The notes under the pieces were generated by a model. The model saw only the letters and a program-made list of their open reading frames with translations. It had not been told where the DNA came from and made no database searches. The translations under genes were made by a program, and so were the position numbers. This document shows, piece by piece, positions 25,668-37,519 of a stretch of 64,000 bases of DNA. Each line of letters starts with the position of its first letter. Within the stretch, counting starts at the first letter, position 1. The stretch is from Pyrenopolyporus hunteri. Its lineage: Eukaryota; Ascomycota; Sordariomycetes; Xylariales; Hypoxylaceae. The stretch lies in assembly GCA_902806595.1 (NCBI GenBank), contig CADCXC010000014.1, positions 620,001 through 684,000 of the forward strand, read 5' to 3'.

Positions 25668-28600
25668 CTAATAAAAGCCGTCCCCACCCGCGCTTCCCTT
25701 GCTTCCAGCCGAAAAAGGATGTGGCGTGCTTTGCGCCGAGTTGCTGCTAGTGTCGCTTGGAGTCGGCGGCTCGATGACTTGGCTGCGAATACACATGATC
25801 CACTCATGTTGGAGAAGCTCTACGGCACTTGCTCTCTTCTTAGGATCCCTGACAAAGCACTTGTTTAAAAAGTCAATCCCCTGCGCACTTAGCTGATCTG
25901 TACTTGGGAGCTGCGGCGGATTGCCCTGGGCGATGTTATACATAATGGCCCATTCGTTATCAAGATTGGACCAAGGCCGGCGACCGGTAACCATCTCGAG
26001 GATAACGCACCCGAGCGACCAGACATCTACGGCTCCGGCACGCCCCGGGTTCTCACCTTTTATGACTTCGGGGGACATGTACATGGGCGTACCGGTCATC
26101 GATTTGTTTGGCTTCGTAGCGGCGAGGCCGTGGACGAGAGTGCGCCCCTGGCGTGCAATAACCTTGGCGGCACCGAAGTCAACGTACTTAATGACACCGT
26201 TATGGTCAAGAAGAATATCTAGGCACGTCTTAGTAAAATGTTGTTTGTTTAAAATATAGCAACAAGAAAACTTACTCTCTGGCTTGATGTCACGATGAGC
26301 GATGCCGCTTTCGTGTAGGTAAGCTAGACCCTCAAGGAGTTGTAATGCATACACCATGACAACTTGCTCGTCCTCAATGCGGCCATGTTCCAACAACGCA
26401 GCCAAGGAACCGCCGGAGCAGAACTCCATAAATATGTAAACCCTGTCGCGATGGACTTCGATACCGTAGTAAGAGACGACGTTGGGATGACTGAGTACTT
26501 CCAAGACACCCATTTCATCTTTGATTTGCGTTGCGATCTGCGGGATCAACTTCGGATCCTGTAGTCTGATCTCTTTGACAGCCATTAGATGGCCGGTATC
26601 CAGGTTCATGGCAGCGTAAACATTGCCGAACGTGCCGCCACCGACGAAATGACCTTGCTGCCATCTCATCGTGACGTTGGTGGCGGACGATGACAAGTAC
26701 GCCAACGACCGATCAACTTCGTTGGAAACCTCGAGGACTCGTCCGAGTCCCTGTCTCTCTTCGATGTTTCGCCTTTGTGCCTCGTCTATATCGGCGAGTT
26801 GACTCAACCGCTGCTCTTGTAGATACTTGATGGCTTCCTCATCATCAAGCATCCGGTTCTTGTCGAATCTCTTAAATTGCCCGACGAGAGCTTCGATGCG
26901 CTCTCGCTCTAGTTGAGCTGCCTGGTTGGATTTGGCACCTAGAATATCGAAATGCGAGATGAGGAGCGACATGCATCCTGATACCTTAGCCCGTAACTTC
27001 GCGTACTCGTCGTCGCCGAGCCCTAGGATTTGTCGTCCCCTCGTCATGCCCATTGCAAACTCCAGCGCAGGCACTGCCCAACGAAAGGACTTGCGGTCGG
27101 TAACCTTGCAGTCATCGCAAATGAAGCTAACCCAATCCAGGCTGAGTTTAGTGAGCTTCATATTGTTCATCTGTCGCCGGTTGCTGTCCATGTACAGGAG
27201 AGATCTCTGACCGAACTCCGTTGCAAACACAAAACATGTTTGGATAAGATCCTGGCAATCCAAGCCTTTCGTTTGTTTCCTGATGATCTCAACACTATCC
27301 ATGAATGTGTTGGACAGCTTGAAGCCGACCTTTCGGATCTCGAACAGCCTTGCGTTGACTTTGTGAAGATTTGACCGTGCTTCTACGATGAGATCGAGGT
27401 GCATGTCGATCGTTTCCAAGAAGTTCTTCCTCGCGTTTGTTAGCCGGGCTTGTGAACCGTCCGCGATGAGGCGCATTTGACCGAATTTAATATCGATCTG
27501 CCCGATGTTGAGAGGCTGGGGACGACGGTTGCCAAACCAATGTAACGGCGCCTCCGGTCGAAGTATCAGCACGTATGGGTCCGTCGGGTCCTCCGAGATC
27601 TGCTCGTGGAAGCAAGTCCGTAGTATTGACTGAACTTCGTCATCGCGCCCTATGAGCGCTGGACAAGCTATGATTTGGACGCCGTCGATCTCATCAACTA
27701 AGAAGTGCCCAGTAACAGAGAGGCGTTCGTATAGGGTCCTGAGACCTTCGGCGCCGAGAGCGATGCTCATGTCCGACGCGTTCTCGTAGTGTTCGCTTAA
27801 CATCCTCGAGAACCGCTGCAGCATCCTCTGCCTAACCCGCACCGAATCTAACACTTGCGTATATCTCTTACTCATATCATCCGCGCTCTCCTTAGGCTTC
27901 CTCTGGAGCTCGCGCTCGAAGGTCTGGCTGAGGCGGTTTAAAGCTTTGTACGTAAGATTGCTGAACTGCTCGGCAACCTCGATGTCGCCTCCCACAAGGT
28001 GGCGGCCGATTTCATTAGCGAAGTCCCACTCTTGAAATAATACTTCGGCTTCCTTGAAAGTGTTCTTATTCCTGCTGAGTTTCCAATTTAACATCTTAAA
28101 GTAGTATTTCAAGGCATCCAATACAACCTGATCAAACGACTCATCGATACAGGGTGGTAGGTTCCATCCGGGCTGAGGCTGAGAAACCATGAGATTCTCC
28201 TGTTTGATTCGGATTGCAAGTTTCAGTAAAATTTCAAACTGTGAGATCATCTGGTCTTGAAGGATGGGCGTCTGCTGAGTAGTCTCTTTCATTTTTCTTG
28301 CATAAGCTACTCTGACTTTGATAATCTCTTCAATTAGCCGCGACGGGAAGCTGATAAGGGTGAGTAGCTCTTCGATGTACGGAGGGAGATGCCGTTTATG
28401 AAAGGCCGCCGAGTTCATAATGAGTGTTTCCTTAGCCTTAGCAATCGTGGTCGAGATCGGCGTTAGCATACTCCTTCGGATAAGCGATTTCGTCTTCAAC
28501 GCATGCTCCTGGGTCGCGGCTTCGTCATCTTCGTGCAGGGACTTCAAGCCATCCTCTTTCAAAAGGCGGTCCAAAAATGACGTCTCGTCGCTTAGGCCGT

Positions 28601-29819
28601 TTGTGCTTGGCGACCTCTGCTTCGTCCTCTGAAAATCGAGATCGTCATTACCAACCCACTTCTTTAGGATCGATAGTTCGGTGTTTATCATTTCATTGAT
28701 ATTATACCATGACATGACCACGGCGTAGACTTCCTGGAACGATTGCGACATGACTTGTGGGTGTGCGGCTCCCATCGCCTGCCACGAGGGATACAGACTC
28801 TCGCATTTTTCTATCTTTTTAACAATATCTCGAACTTGCTCGATAGCGGGTTTGCCGGCAGCGGTCTCGCCCTGTACTTCGAATCGAGTGATCTCGTCGA
28901 TCGTTCGGTCGAGATTCCCTCGCGCCTCTTCGACTACCCTTCGCTGAACGGCAAGGGACCGGCCGGTCATTTTTGATCTAATCCCAAGCCATAATTCGGC
29001 CTTGTATGTGCTCTTTCCACCTTGCAGTTCCGATGTCCCGATGAGCCGCTTCTTCTCCTGCTTCACGACGTCACCGGTTAAGACTGCCGCTAGCATACCG
29101 TGCCACTCTAATCGCTCGCGGTTTACTGGGTCTTTGATATCCTCTTCGGTGGGTTGGGTGTCGTCGATTAAATTCTGAAACATTATGGTCTCGTCATTGA
29201 AGCGGTCATCAAAGACACCTTCCGAAGAAGGGGTCTCACCTTCAGACTCTTCGTCGGAATAGTCGAGGCTAGGAGTATAGGGATCGAAGTATCCGTTAGG
29301 AGGGCGGTCTTGGCGCATCATGCGCAAGTAGGCGGGTTCTTGGTCGCGGAACTTGTCGGCAGGATCTCGTCGGCGAGATCCAGACCGAGTCGAAGTGGAT
29401 ATGAATGAGGGCGCCTGGGGAGGAGGGCCTCTTTGCGGAGCATAGGTACTCGAAGGCGTGCGCGTTACGTGGGGCCTTTGTTGCTGGCGGCCCCCGACGC
29501 CGTTGGCGACGTTATTGGCATTATTCTCAGTCGAGGGCCCACGCTGTCTCCCCGGATTGTTGGCGACCGAGTTCGGTGCTAGCGATGCTATAGAGCTGGA
29601 GACATTGCTATCTGCGTACGGAGGCAACGACCCCAATCCGTCCTGGCGCTCGAGCTCGTGCGGATCGGGATTGTAGTCTTCGGATGAGCCTGAGCCCGAG
29701 CCCGAGCCGTCTGAATCTGTGGAAATGGCAACGGGCCGCTGAGATTTGACCTTGTCTTGAGCCGGCTCGATTTCCCTCTGGGAGAATCGTACGGCGCGTG
29801 GAGACGTTTCGGCGGACAT
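25668..29819 (-). CDS. SSK2: MAP kinase kinase kinase of the HOG/SAPK pathway (SSK2/SSK22/Win1 type)
   Basis: Protein kinase that phosphorylates the Pbs2-type MAPKK in the high-osmolarity pathway. Exons on the minus strand are 29819-26276 and 26218-25668. The 57-nt intron (GTAAGT, branch TACTAAG, end CCTAG) has no in-frame stop but interrupts the catalytic loop; removing it restores HRDIKPENILLDHNG. The product is 1364 aa, near the ~1370 of filamentous-fungal homologues. A long N-terminal region lacks recognisable domains. The kinase domain (about 1055-1325) has the GGGTFG loop, the lysine in MAVKEI, HRDIKPEN, VDFGAAK and MYMSPEV. I take ATG 29819 because the frame upstream begins only with TTG. 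The frame continues past the stop codon (see separate entry). Confidence 0.93.
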   Translation of the reverse strand: MSAETSPRAVRFSQREIEPAQDKVKSQRPVAISTDSDGSGSGSGSSEDYNPDPHELERQDGLGSLPPYADSNVSSSIASLAPNSVANNPGRQRGPSTENNANNVANGVGGRQQQRPHVTRTPSSTYAPQRGPPPQAPSFISTSTRSGSRRRDPADKFRDQEPAYLRMMRQDRPPNGYFDPYTPSLDYSDEESEGETPSSEGVFDDRFNDETIMFQNLIDDTQPTEEDIKDPVNRERLEWHGMLAAVLTGDVVKQEKKRLIGTSELQGGKSTYKAELWLGIRSKMTGRSLAVQRRVVEEARGNLDRTIDEITRFEVQGETAAGKPAIEQVRDIVKKIEKCESLYPSWQAMGAAHPQVMSQSFQEVYAVVMSWYNINEMINTELSILKKWVGNDDLDFQRTKQRSPSTNGLSDETSFLDRLLKEDGLKSLHEDDEAATQEHALKTKSLIRRSMLTPISTTIAKAKETLIMNSAAFHKRHLPPYIEELLTLISFPSRLIEEIIKVRVAYARKMKETTQQTPILQDQMISQFEILLKLAIRIKQENLMVSQPQPGWNLPPCIDESFDQVVLDALKYYFKMLNWKLSRNKNTFKEAEVLFQEWDFANEIGRHLVGGDIEVAEQFSNLTYKALNRLSQTFERELQRKPKESADDMSKRYTQVLDSVRVRQRMLQRFSRMLSEHYENASDMSIALGAEGLRTLYERLSVTGHFLVDEIDGVQIIACPALIGRDDEVQSILRTCFHEQISEDPTDPYVLILRPEAPLHWFGNRRPQPLNIGQIDIKFGQMRLIADGSQARLTNARKNFLETIDMHLDLIVEARSNLHKVNARLFEIRKVGFKLSNTFMDSVEIIRKQTKGLDCQDLIQTCFVFATEFGQRSLLYMDSNRRQMNNMKLTKLSLDWVSFICDDCKVTDRKSFRWAVPALEFAMGMTRGRQILGLGDDEYAKLRAKVSGCMSLLISHFDILGAKSNQAAQLERERIEALVGQFKRFDKNRMLDDEEAIKYLQEQRLSQLADIDEAQRRNIEERQGLGRVLEVSNEVDRSLAYLSSSATNVTMRWQQGHFVGGGTFGNVYAAMNLDTGHLMAVKEIRLQDPKLIPQIATQIKDEMGVLEVLSHPNVVSYYGIEVHRDRVYIFMEFCSGGSLAALLEHGRIEDEQVVMVYALQLLEGLAYLHESGIAHRDIKPESKFSCCYILNKQHFTKTCLDILLDHNGVIKYVDFGAAKVIARQGRTLVHGLAATKPNKSMTGTPMYMSPEVIKGENPGRAGAVDVWSLGCVILEMVTGRRPWSNLDNEWAIMYNIAQGNPPQLPSTDQLSAQGIDFLNKCFVRDPKKRASAVELLQHEWIMCIRSQVIEPPTPSDTSSNSAQSTPHPFSAGSKGSAGGDGFY

Positions 29820-30291
29820 CTCGAGGATCGAAGAATGCAACTCGCTGGAGCCAAATCCAGAAGCACAGAGACTTCTGGGTCAGTTTGTCATCCGGAGAAA
29901 TTGGCACCTCAAGTGTAAGTTGGATACGTCGGTATGTGTGTGTCGATGAGCGACAATTGAAATTGTGGTTCTATTAGTCGCTGTCAAAACAAGTTGCCAA
30001 GCAATGTCAGCTGGTAGCTATTCACGATGGGACAGGCCGGGGTCATCCATGAGTAATAAAATAAAAAAATAAAAACCCTTGAAATTGCTGAGTGGACGAA
30101 AGTGGACAAAATCTTGACTCGGGCTATGCAGGTTTCCACTCCGCCGGGCACCGTTAACCAGCTTTGTCAACAGGCTTAAAACTAGATTGATCAATCCGGC
30201 AAGATGGCGAAAATCGGATTCGTAAGATGGAACTATTTGCTTGGAAATTGAAGCTTGAGTTTTAAAAGGAGATACTGATCCGATATAAGAT

Positions 30292-30319
30292 GGCGACAAT
30301 AGCGACAATAGCGACAATT
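30292..30319. repeat. Triple 9-bp repeat AGCGACAAT
   Basis: Three tandem copies of a 9-bp unit, roughly 480-500 bp upstream of the MAPKKK start codon. They may lie in its 5' leader. Confidence 0.8.
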
Positions 30320-31313
30320 GCATCCACGATGTATGAGGTAAGGTAGCTTGATATGAAAGGCAGGGTATATGTCAAAGGAATCAGGATGATAGGTAATAAT
30401 GGACATATAATAACCTGGAACTTTGCCGATTCAGAAACTTGCATAAGCGACTACCTATCCCATGTTTGAAACTAGGTAGGTAAAGAAGATGTAGCTGGGA
30501 AAAGTGAATAGTGATTGGTCGGGCGGCGAGGGGCGCGGGTGTGCGCGGGAATTCGTCAGGCAGCTACTACTAACGCCGCAGACATGTCAAGTTTCCCTGG
30601 AGCTAGAGCTCCGCTGCTGTGTTACAGTAAAAAGTTCAGCAGACACACTAGGTAGAGGTAGTTACCTAAGTTACACCCATGTAGTGTATTCTCTCTTTAT
30701 TTGTAAAGAGCGTTGCACGTGCATAGTACCTGTACGTAGATAAGCCTCAAAGTGTGGAAGCACAGCGCCACAATCTACCTATGTTACGTACCCAGGTACC
30801 TAGGTACATAGTGGTCGCCGTGGAGTTTCTTCTCCGAAGTTGAGTCTTCGATTCAACCTTTCGAGTTATCCAGTGAGAGCAAAAGTTGGCGATAACATAC
30901 AAATTTGTACCACTGGGGTTCTAAACAACGTTGAACATTCGAGAATGAACTGTACTACCCAGGTATGGACCCTGGCCGTCGGGTTTCTGTTGGATCACTA
31001 GTTCGGAGTCTAGCTGTCATCATCCGTGGAAAAGGATTCGGCAGCCAAAGGAGCGTTGCCGTGATTTTGTTCGAAATCGGAGCGCCAAGACTAAAATAAA
31101 AACTTGGTTTATTCCCTATGCGGCAAAGAGATGCCCTGTAAGTCAAGCCACCCATGGCCGACCGGAAAAAACATGTGCCACAGAAAGTATGAACCCCAAA
31201 TCTGAATCTGTACCTGTGGCTTGCGTACGGGTGGGGGAAGTTGGGGGACAGTAATGCCGCTACCCTAATACCCCTCATCGCGCATTAGACGTGATAAGAG
31301 CGTGTTAGGCGAA

Positions 31314-31319
31314 ACGCGT
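31314..31319. promoter_or_regulatory. MluI cell-cycle box (ACGCGT) upstream of SLD3
   Basis: ACGCGT in the context AAACGCGTGA, 272 bp before the SLD3 start. The core is the one used by MBF at replication genes. A second copy at 31616 is inside the first exon. Confidence 0.35.
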
Positions 31320-31590
31320 GAAGTCATCAGGATTTAACTATTGGTCCGTGCATCACTTTTCTACCCTCGGCCCCATTGAAAGTTTGAATGTACCTACATT
31401 AGGGTACAACATTGAATAATGCCATAGAGGTACACGCGAGTTTCGATCTTGTCCTTCTCTCACTGACCGGGTACTTCTGATATAGATTTGTTTTTCTACA
31501 ATACCATATTATAGACTCTTACGACCTCAATTGCGGCTCTTTTCCTTCTCCTTGTGCCGCCTACGTACCAATAGATGGAATCCATATGAT

Positions 31591-34500
31591 ATGCCTTCAG
31601 GAACTTTAGCATCAGACGCGTCGCGTCTACCGTCCAGTAGTATCTTCACGCATTCGCCGGACGAACGCCAGAACCTCAGCCATGGTGGTACCACCGCTAC
31701 CTCCCCGAGCTTGAAGCGCAAAGGGGACATGCAAGCTATGGAAGAGCTTCTTAAACCTTCGATAGTAGTTAAGGTAAGGTCCTTTAACCACAACGCTAAC
31801 ACGCTACCTCTTCTCATGAGATTAATTCTAGCCACACCCACCCAAGTTGTCGATCAAACCACGTAGCCTTCAACCTCTAATGCTTCTACCTCGAGAATAC
31901 CTTCAACTTTCCTTCCTTGACCTTTCTTCACCATCCGGAAGCTTCGAGTCGTCCCGATATTTCGAGTCGAGCATCAGAATCCTGGAGCTCGAGGATCGTA
32001 TGAGATCCCGGCCCCTTGTTCTCGTCGCTCGACTGGAATCCGACAAGACTGTTTATGTACTAGAGCGCCGGGCTGATGGATTATATACTCTCTGCCAATT
32101 GGGCTCTTGGGTAGACCTCCAAGAACTCCAACGACTCGCAACGGTGTCGTGTTCCCAATTCATAGAGAAGCGACCCACTACTACCATAACCTCGAGTCTG
32201 TCGCGTCCATTAACCACTCCTCACCTACATCACGAGACCAAGAAGAGAAGGCTTGCGATTGAGGCCATACAATCATTAGTTAAGAAACCCGTCAGATCTC
32301 GCTCTATTTCGGCGACGTCCCAACTTATTCCACCGACGGGACCACCCACGCCGAGCCAGGACCATGAAGAATCGCAACATCTTGATACCGCGCATGACCC
32401 TCGGGATAGCTTGCCTGCTAAGACGGATGAATCTCAAGTCGAAAGTCAGGGGGCGAAAGCCCCCGAGGTGGATGAGCTGGCGGCTCCGAGCGCGGAAAGT
32501 ATATTTGATAGTATTCGCAACCAATATCTTGAATCTCTTTATCATTCGATGGTATGCTCCCTATTATACTTAATCTCAGCCGGCTAGCTAACGTTGTCAC
32601 GAGGGTTCTCTGGCATATTTCGCTAAAGGACCCCTATCTCGAGCACGTGCTGCTTTCCATCTAGATTGCGACTCGAATCTAGATATGAATGATCTAGTAG
32701 ATTTTCTAAAGAGCCTTGTTATGACAACTACACAGTTTGACAAGAAGTATCGGGAGGCGATTCCTGACTTGATTTCCAAAATGAAGCCAATCTTCCAGGA
32801 CTCGGATGCTGAGCAAGCTAATTCTAAGGCCAAAAAGCGGAAAACTAGGAGAATGAAGCTTGGCAAGAATGGCTTGTATCCAATGGAGCATGAGCACATT
32901 CGAAAATGGTGGAATGCTCACAAACCACAGCCAAAGGATGATGAGTCGATGACCACAACTGAGCCGCAGGAGACAAAGCTGCAGATAGCCTGGTTACGGT
33001 CGAGGGAGACACAGTTGCAGATGATCGTCATCCTCGAGATTCTCGCCTTAGAACCTTTGGTTACAGCCAAGGATAATCAGGATTCGCAATTGCCAGGCTT
33101 AGCCCCCGAAGAGACGCTGACGGAGACGCCTAAGGAAACCTCTACTAAGAAACGCAACAAACATAACCTGCCTTCCCTAGTTGATGTTCATGCAGATCGA
33201 CTGTGTATTTGGCAATCTACTGCGTTGGATGAGATAAAATTACTGGAAAATTCTCAGGCCAGTATGGGGCCGGACATGCAGAAGTCGTCAAGAGTGGCGT
33301 CGGACCTTTCAAAAGACTTCTGTGTTGATATCATCGTGCCATTGTAAGACCCTCAAATTGCGACACAGGACATCGGTGGGTTAATGCTAACGTTTAATAA
33401 AGCTTCTCGGCGAGATTACCGGAGAAATGCGATTCGATCAACCGCAAATTAGGTGGGCCAGTTATGATGGCACCGCCGAAACCTAAGTCGAAGAAGCCGG
33501 AGAAGCCGGAGCTTGTAACGAAACCAAAGTCGAAGCCCGCCTCGATCGCAAAGCGCCCAACTTCATCCAAATCGTCTAGGACTCTTGAAAGCGCTCTTTC
33601 CAAGGAGACCGAAAAGCATCGTCGGAGTATGTCGCGTGGTCCAAGTGGAGCAATAGCATTGATGAGATCCGCATCGACGTCCATGTTGAAGCGAGAAACT
33701 AGTGAGCCGTTATCTCTGGCGGGTATTCCTAAAGCGGACTCGACTGCGTCTAAAGAGAAGGAGAGGGCGTCGCGCGCGCCAATATCGGCACCTAAACGGC
33801 GAACAGAGGAAGAGAAAGCGAAGAAGGATGCGTTGCTTAAGGCGGAACTGAAAGATGCCATATTTGCTCTTAGACGCCCTAATCGGGATGTCGTAGGTAA
33901 GGCTATGGCTGAAGCAGACGAGAGACGTGCTACTACTAGTCTCTCTCAGCTGAAGAGTAAGTAGATATCTGTCTTTGTCTTGCATCTATGATACTAACTA
34001 GCCGGTAGAATCGCGAAAGCCGACTCAGCATCCACGTCCTCAAGACGTAGTCAAGGCTACCCCAGTCGGAAACCGCTTCAGAGACGTACTAGGTGCGGGT
34101 AATCAGCCAATTCGCCCTCGAAGCGGAGAGGCTGTCGAAGCGAATAGCACACCGTCCTCTTCCTTGATTCCCTCTTCGGCGCCAAGAAAGCGCACTCATG
34201 AGACGGCATTCGCACTCGGTAAACCCCAGGCACCTCCGAGTTCTAGGGCGTTCGCGGACCGGATCCAAGCGACACCCATAAAGTCCTCGACACTTAATCG
34301 GAGCTCCCTACCTCTCCCCGAAGTTGATGACGATGCTATCCTTGCGTCATCGCCTATCGTGGCCCGGAAGATATCAACGTTATCCTTCCGAGATAGCGGG
34401 ATCGAGATGCCAAGCTCTCCTACCGGTGGGCCTCTAATGGAGACGCCCATTAAGCCTCGCGCAACGCCTGGTCCTTCAAAAGGGCTTGTTGCGGCTACGC

Positions 34501-34637
34501 CGACTAAGCGGAGGGCCCTCGATAAGGACGTAGCAAATGTTGCTGGCGGTAGAAGCGCTACCGCTAAAGAACCCACCAGGAAACATTCTATTTACGAGCG
34601 GCTAGGTTGGGACGATGATTTCGACGAGCTCGGTTGA
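31591..34637 (+). CDS. SLD3: DNA replication initiation regulator SLD3
   Basis: Sld3 brings Cdc45 to origins and, once phosphorylated by CDK, binds Dpb11. Exons are 31591-31773, 31832-32551, 32604-33343, 33403-33956 and 34009-34637, giving 941 aa. Introns are 52-59 nt and keep frame; the 32603 acceptor (CACGAG) is unusual but the only one that avoids a stop. The central conserved block spans the second and third exons, with FDSIRNQYLESLYHSM, LAYFAKGPLSRARAAF, KLGKNGLYPMEHEHIRKWW and SRETQLQMIVILEILALEPL, which I recognise as the fungal Sld3 domain. The C-terminal third is disordered and carries many S/T-P sites (for example VKATPVGNRF, IQATPIKSS, METPIKPRATPG), as expected for CDK control. 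The frame upstream of ATG 31591 opens only with TTG. Confidence 0.9.
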
Positions 34638-35654
34638 GGCCCTTAGCCAATTCAGTTTGAACCCAACACCTTGTATCGGATCGGGCCAACACAAGGTCAG
34701 ATTCGAAAACCATATTTTAGCATGATTAACGATGAGTGATGAAACGGTACGATCGCATTACAGGCGTTTAGACAATGTAGCATTTGGAGCGCCACATAGA
34801 TACCTAGGTACCTACATGAGCATTGGAGTTGGCACATAAACAGGCTTAACGATATATAGTATATACTTAATGAAATCATCAACTAGTCCCGGGATCTCAA
34901 AGTTATACCTTAGTCACGACCTAACACGTCTAACATTTAGGAAAATAGGGTTAATGCTCTGATCTTCACGCGCTTAAGTTCATGTCTTGAGTCGGAGGGG
35001 ATCCTTTGCGTTTTTGAGTCTCCTGAATCCGTCTGCTTAGACGTACACGCGTAAGCGTAAGCGTATAAGCCGGCTCTCGAGGAGGGCGAAAAGCGAGACA
35101 CGGAAACTTACGGGCCGTGCCGAAGGCGTCGGCGTTTAAACGTATCCTTGAGGATACTTACACCGGCTCCAGGAAATGCATAACCCTACGCAGTAACTCA
35201 ATATTAGAGACATTCTGCGGTGTAACTTCGTTATATCTCTGGAAATGCTTACCTCTCTTCCGTTCCGGGAGTGTTTATTGGGTCCGTATCGCTATAAGAG
35301 TGATAGTGGTGTTGCACTGCAGAGGGAGGCTTGGCTGACTATCGGGTGGCGGTGATTTCGATCTGCAGTCCGGCGTGCGAGTTATCCGGTGGCGTAAGTG
35401 CTTTCCCCGCTGGAAGACCCGAAGATGCAGGTCGCTCTAGTGCTTGTTCCGTTTGGCGTTATGGGGATGCAATGTTAGGACTAGTAATTAACAGTTATTC
35501 AGAGACGAATTCAGTGCACCAGAAAACTAGCTCTCGGTCTAAGGTTGCTTGCTCATCATATTGTATTGTCAACATAGATGGGTGAATATATAGGGTGACG
35601 AACTAGAGTCTCTATGTACTATGAAATGTAGTTATATATATATAAATCACCGTA
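34638..35654. other. Convergent 3' intergenic region (SLD3 / carboxylesterase)
   Basis: About 1 kb between two convergent genes. No gene recognised. It contains a TAGGTACCTA word near 34805 and an AT run near 35630-35645. Confidence 0.55.
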
Positions 35655-37519
35655 TTAAAATAGAAGCTGCTTAATAATCGCCTCCGAATTAATGAACTCG
35701 CACCTCTCCTTCAACTTCTGCGCGGCGATCTCCGGCTTCGACCCGGGACCATCCGTAGTCGAGGAGCCTTCATTCGGGCCGCCCGCGACGAACACAGAAA
35801 ACGGCGCATCGCCGGCGTTCTGCGCACCGACGGGAAACGCGGGCGCGAATCCCTCAAACGTATCACGCCCCTCCACCCCGGGGACGCCCAGGCTCGCGAA
35901 CGTAGACCAGGACCGCGAGCCGCGGCGGACGAGGCCGTGGTCCGCGGGCGTGGGCTCGAAGGGCGCGCCGGGCACGTCGTAGTGCGACAGGTTGCCGAAG
36001 ATGTACGCGAACTCGGCCGTGTGGACGACGCCGAGCCCGGACTGGTTCGTCGCGTACGCCAGCAGCGGGTCCAGCACCGTCTGGTTCCAGTCGTACAGGT
36101 ACACGTCGTTGCCCTTGGCCGCGAGCGCCGCGCCGTAAAGCACCGGCTCGCACACCATCAGGATGTCCCGGAAGATGCGCGACGCGCGGTAGAACTCGCC
36201 CGACAGCCCCGCCGCCGCGTCGCCGGCGAAGTCCGAGGATGGGTAGAGGGAGAGCAGGGTGTCGAGGTTGGCGGGGCTGAGGGAGGAGAGGTAGGACTCT
36301 ACGAACGACCGTGTCGCTTCGGGGGTCGCGATGCTGAAGTCCGTGAAGAAGTTCAGGTCGTCCTCGCACCAGCCCATCATCACCGTCACGTCGGCGAATT
36401 TGCCCTCGGCCACGAGCTGCGACGGCGGGGCGGGGAGGAAGTCGCCGTCGACGACGGGCAGCCAGATGTCGCCGATGTTGTGAGCGATGTCGCCTTGGTA
36501 CGTGGCCTCCGCCGCGCCTTGGAGAGTGTTCGTGTCCAGCCCCCGCAAGCATTCTACCGTCTCCTGCGAGTGGAGGTCGGTCGTGTTGCAGCCGACGTAG
36601 TCCACGACGAGCTGGAAGGCGTCGATGGTGAAGTTCCCCGTGATGCCTGGCTCGAGGGCCTGGCTCTCGCATATTCCTTGCTGGAAGGGGACCGGCTTGC
36701 TCCCGCCGTACGCCATGATCTGCAAACCGACCGCGAGGCCTGGATTATTAGGTTAGAGAAGGGGTGCTTGATGGTATTGCCCGCTTGAGAGCTACTTACC
36801 TCCGGAAGACTGGCCGTGGATTGTGATCTTCTCGGGGTCGCCGCCGAAGTGCTCGATGTTGTCGCGGACCCACTCGATAGCAAGCCGCTGGTCTCTCAAG
36901 CCGGCGTTTTCGGAACCCTCAACCTCGAGAGCGTTGGATTGGGAGAACCCGAAGACTACGTGTGGGGTTATGTCAATGCTGCCCATATTATGTCCATTTA
37001 ATAGAACTTACATCCAAGGCGGTAGTTTAGGGCCACGTGAATGATCGGAAGCCCGTTTTCGATGGACTCGAGGATCATGCCGTCCGGCACGTTCGTGATC
37101 TCCTGGTTCTGACCGGTCCAGAAGCCGCCGCCGTGAATCCAGACCAAGACCGGGAGACGGTCCTTTGGGCTTGCACATTTCGGTCGCACCACGTTCAGGT
37201 TTAGGCAATTCTCCGAGATTTCCGTGACGTTACTCAGGACAAGGGGGAAACGACTTCCTAGAGGTTGAGGACATGCTGGGCCGTAGGAAACGGCGTCAAT
37301 GGTGCTCCCCGGCTCCGGTACGAACGCCTTTGGTGACTTGAATCGGTTTGGCCCGCCCGTATCCTGCCCGTAAGGAATGTTCAGGAAGGCCTCGACGCCA
37401 TTGCGATTTAGTCCTCGATAGGTGATGTTGTGCTTGGTATCGATTACTTGCGGGCTGTGTGCGGTCGCGACAACGCCGCGGCTGAGTAGTAGCCCGCCCA
37501 AAAGGGAAAATGGTCGCAT
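35655..37519 (-). CDS. Secreted type-B carboxylesterase/lipase
   Basis: Alpha/beta-hydrolase of the cholinesterase/lipase superfamily that cleaves carboxylic esters outside the cell; the substrate cannot be read from sequence. Minus-strand exons are 37519-37012, 36955-36800 and 36739-35655, giving 582 aa. The introns are 56 and 60 nt, both with GTAAGT donors. A signal peptide starts MRPFSLLGGLLLSRGVVATA. Family landmarks are EDCLNLNV-like SENCLNLNVV, the oxyanion motif VWIHGGGF, the ENAGLRDQRLAIEWVRDNI block and the nucleophile S219 in GQSSG. The likely acid is in GWCEDDLNFF and the likely His in VVHTAEFAYIFGN. N-glycosylation sites are frequent. The last two thirds are much more GC-rich than the 5' part. 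It is divergent from the bHLH gene. Confidence 0.92.

Larger units (their letters stand above)
29820..31590. other. Divergent promoter region between SSK2-type MAPKKK and SLD3
   Basis: 1.77 kb shared by two genes that point away from each other. It contains three copies of AGCGACAAT at about 30292-30319 and an ACGCGT box at 31314. I see no gene in it. Confidence 0.6.

Noticed and set aside
26219..26275. Reading straight through the MAPKKK intron, since the frame is open
   Set aside because: It would put 19 foreign residues inside the kinase catalytic loop; removing them restores HRDIKPENILL exactly.
35863..36788. Long Arg/Val-rich frames overlapping the carboxylesterase
   Set aside because: GC-rich shadows of the real frame, with no family resemblance.
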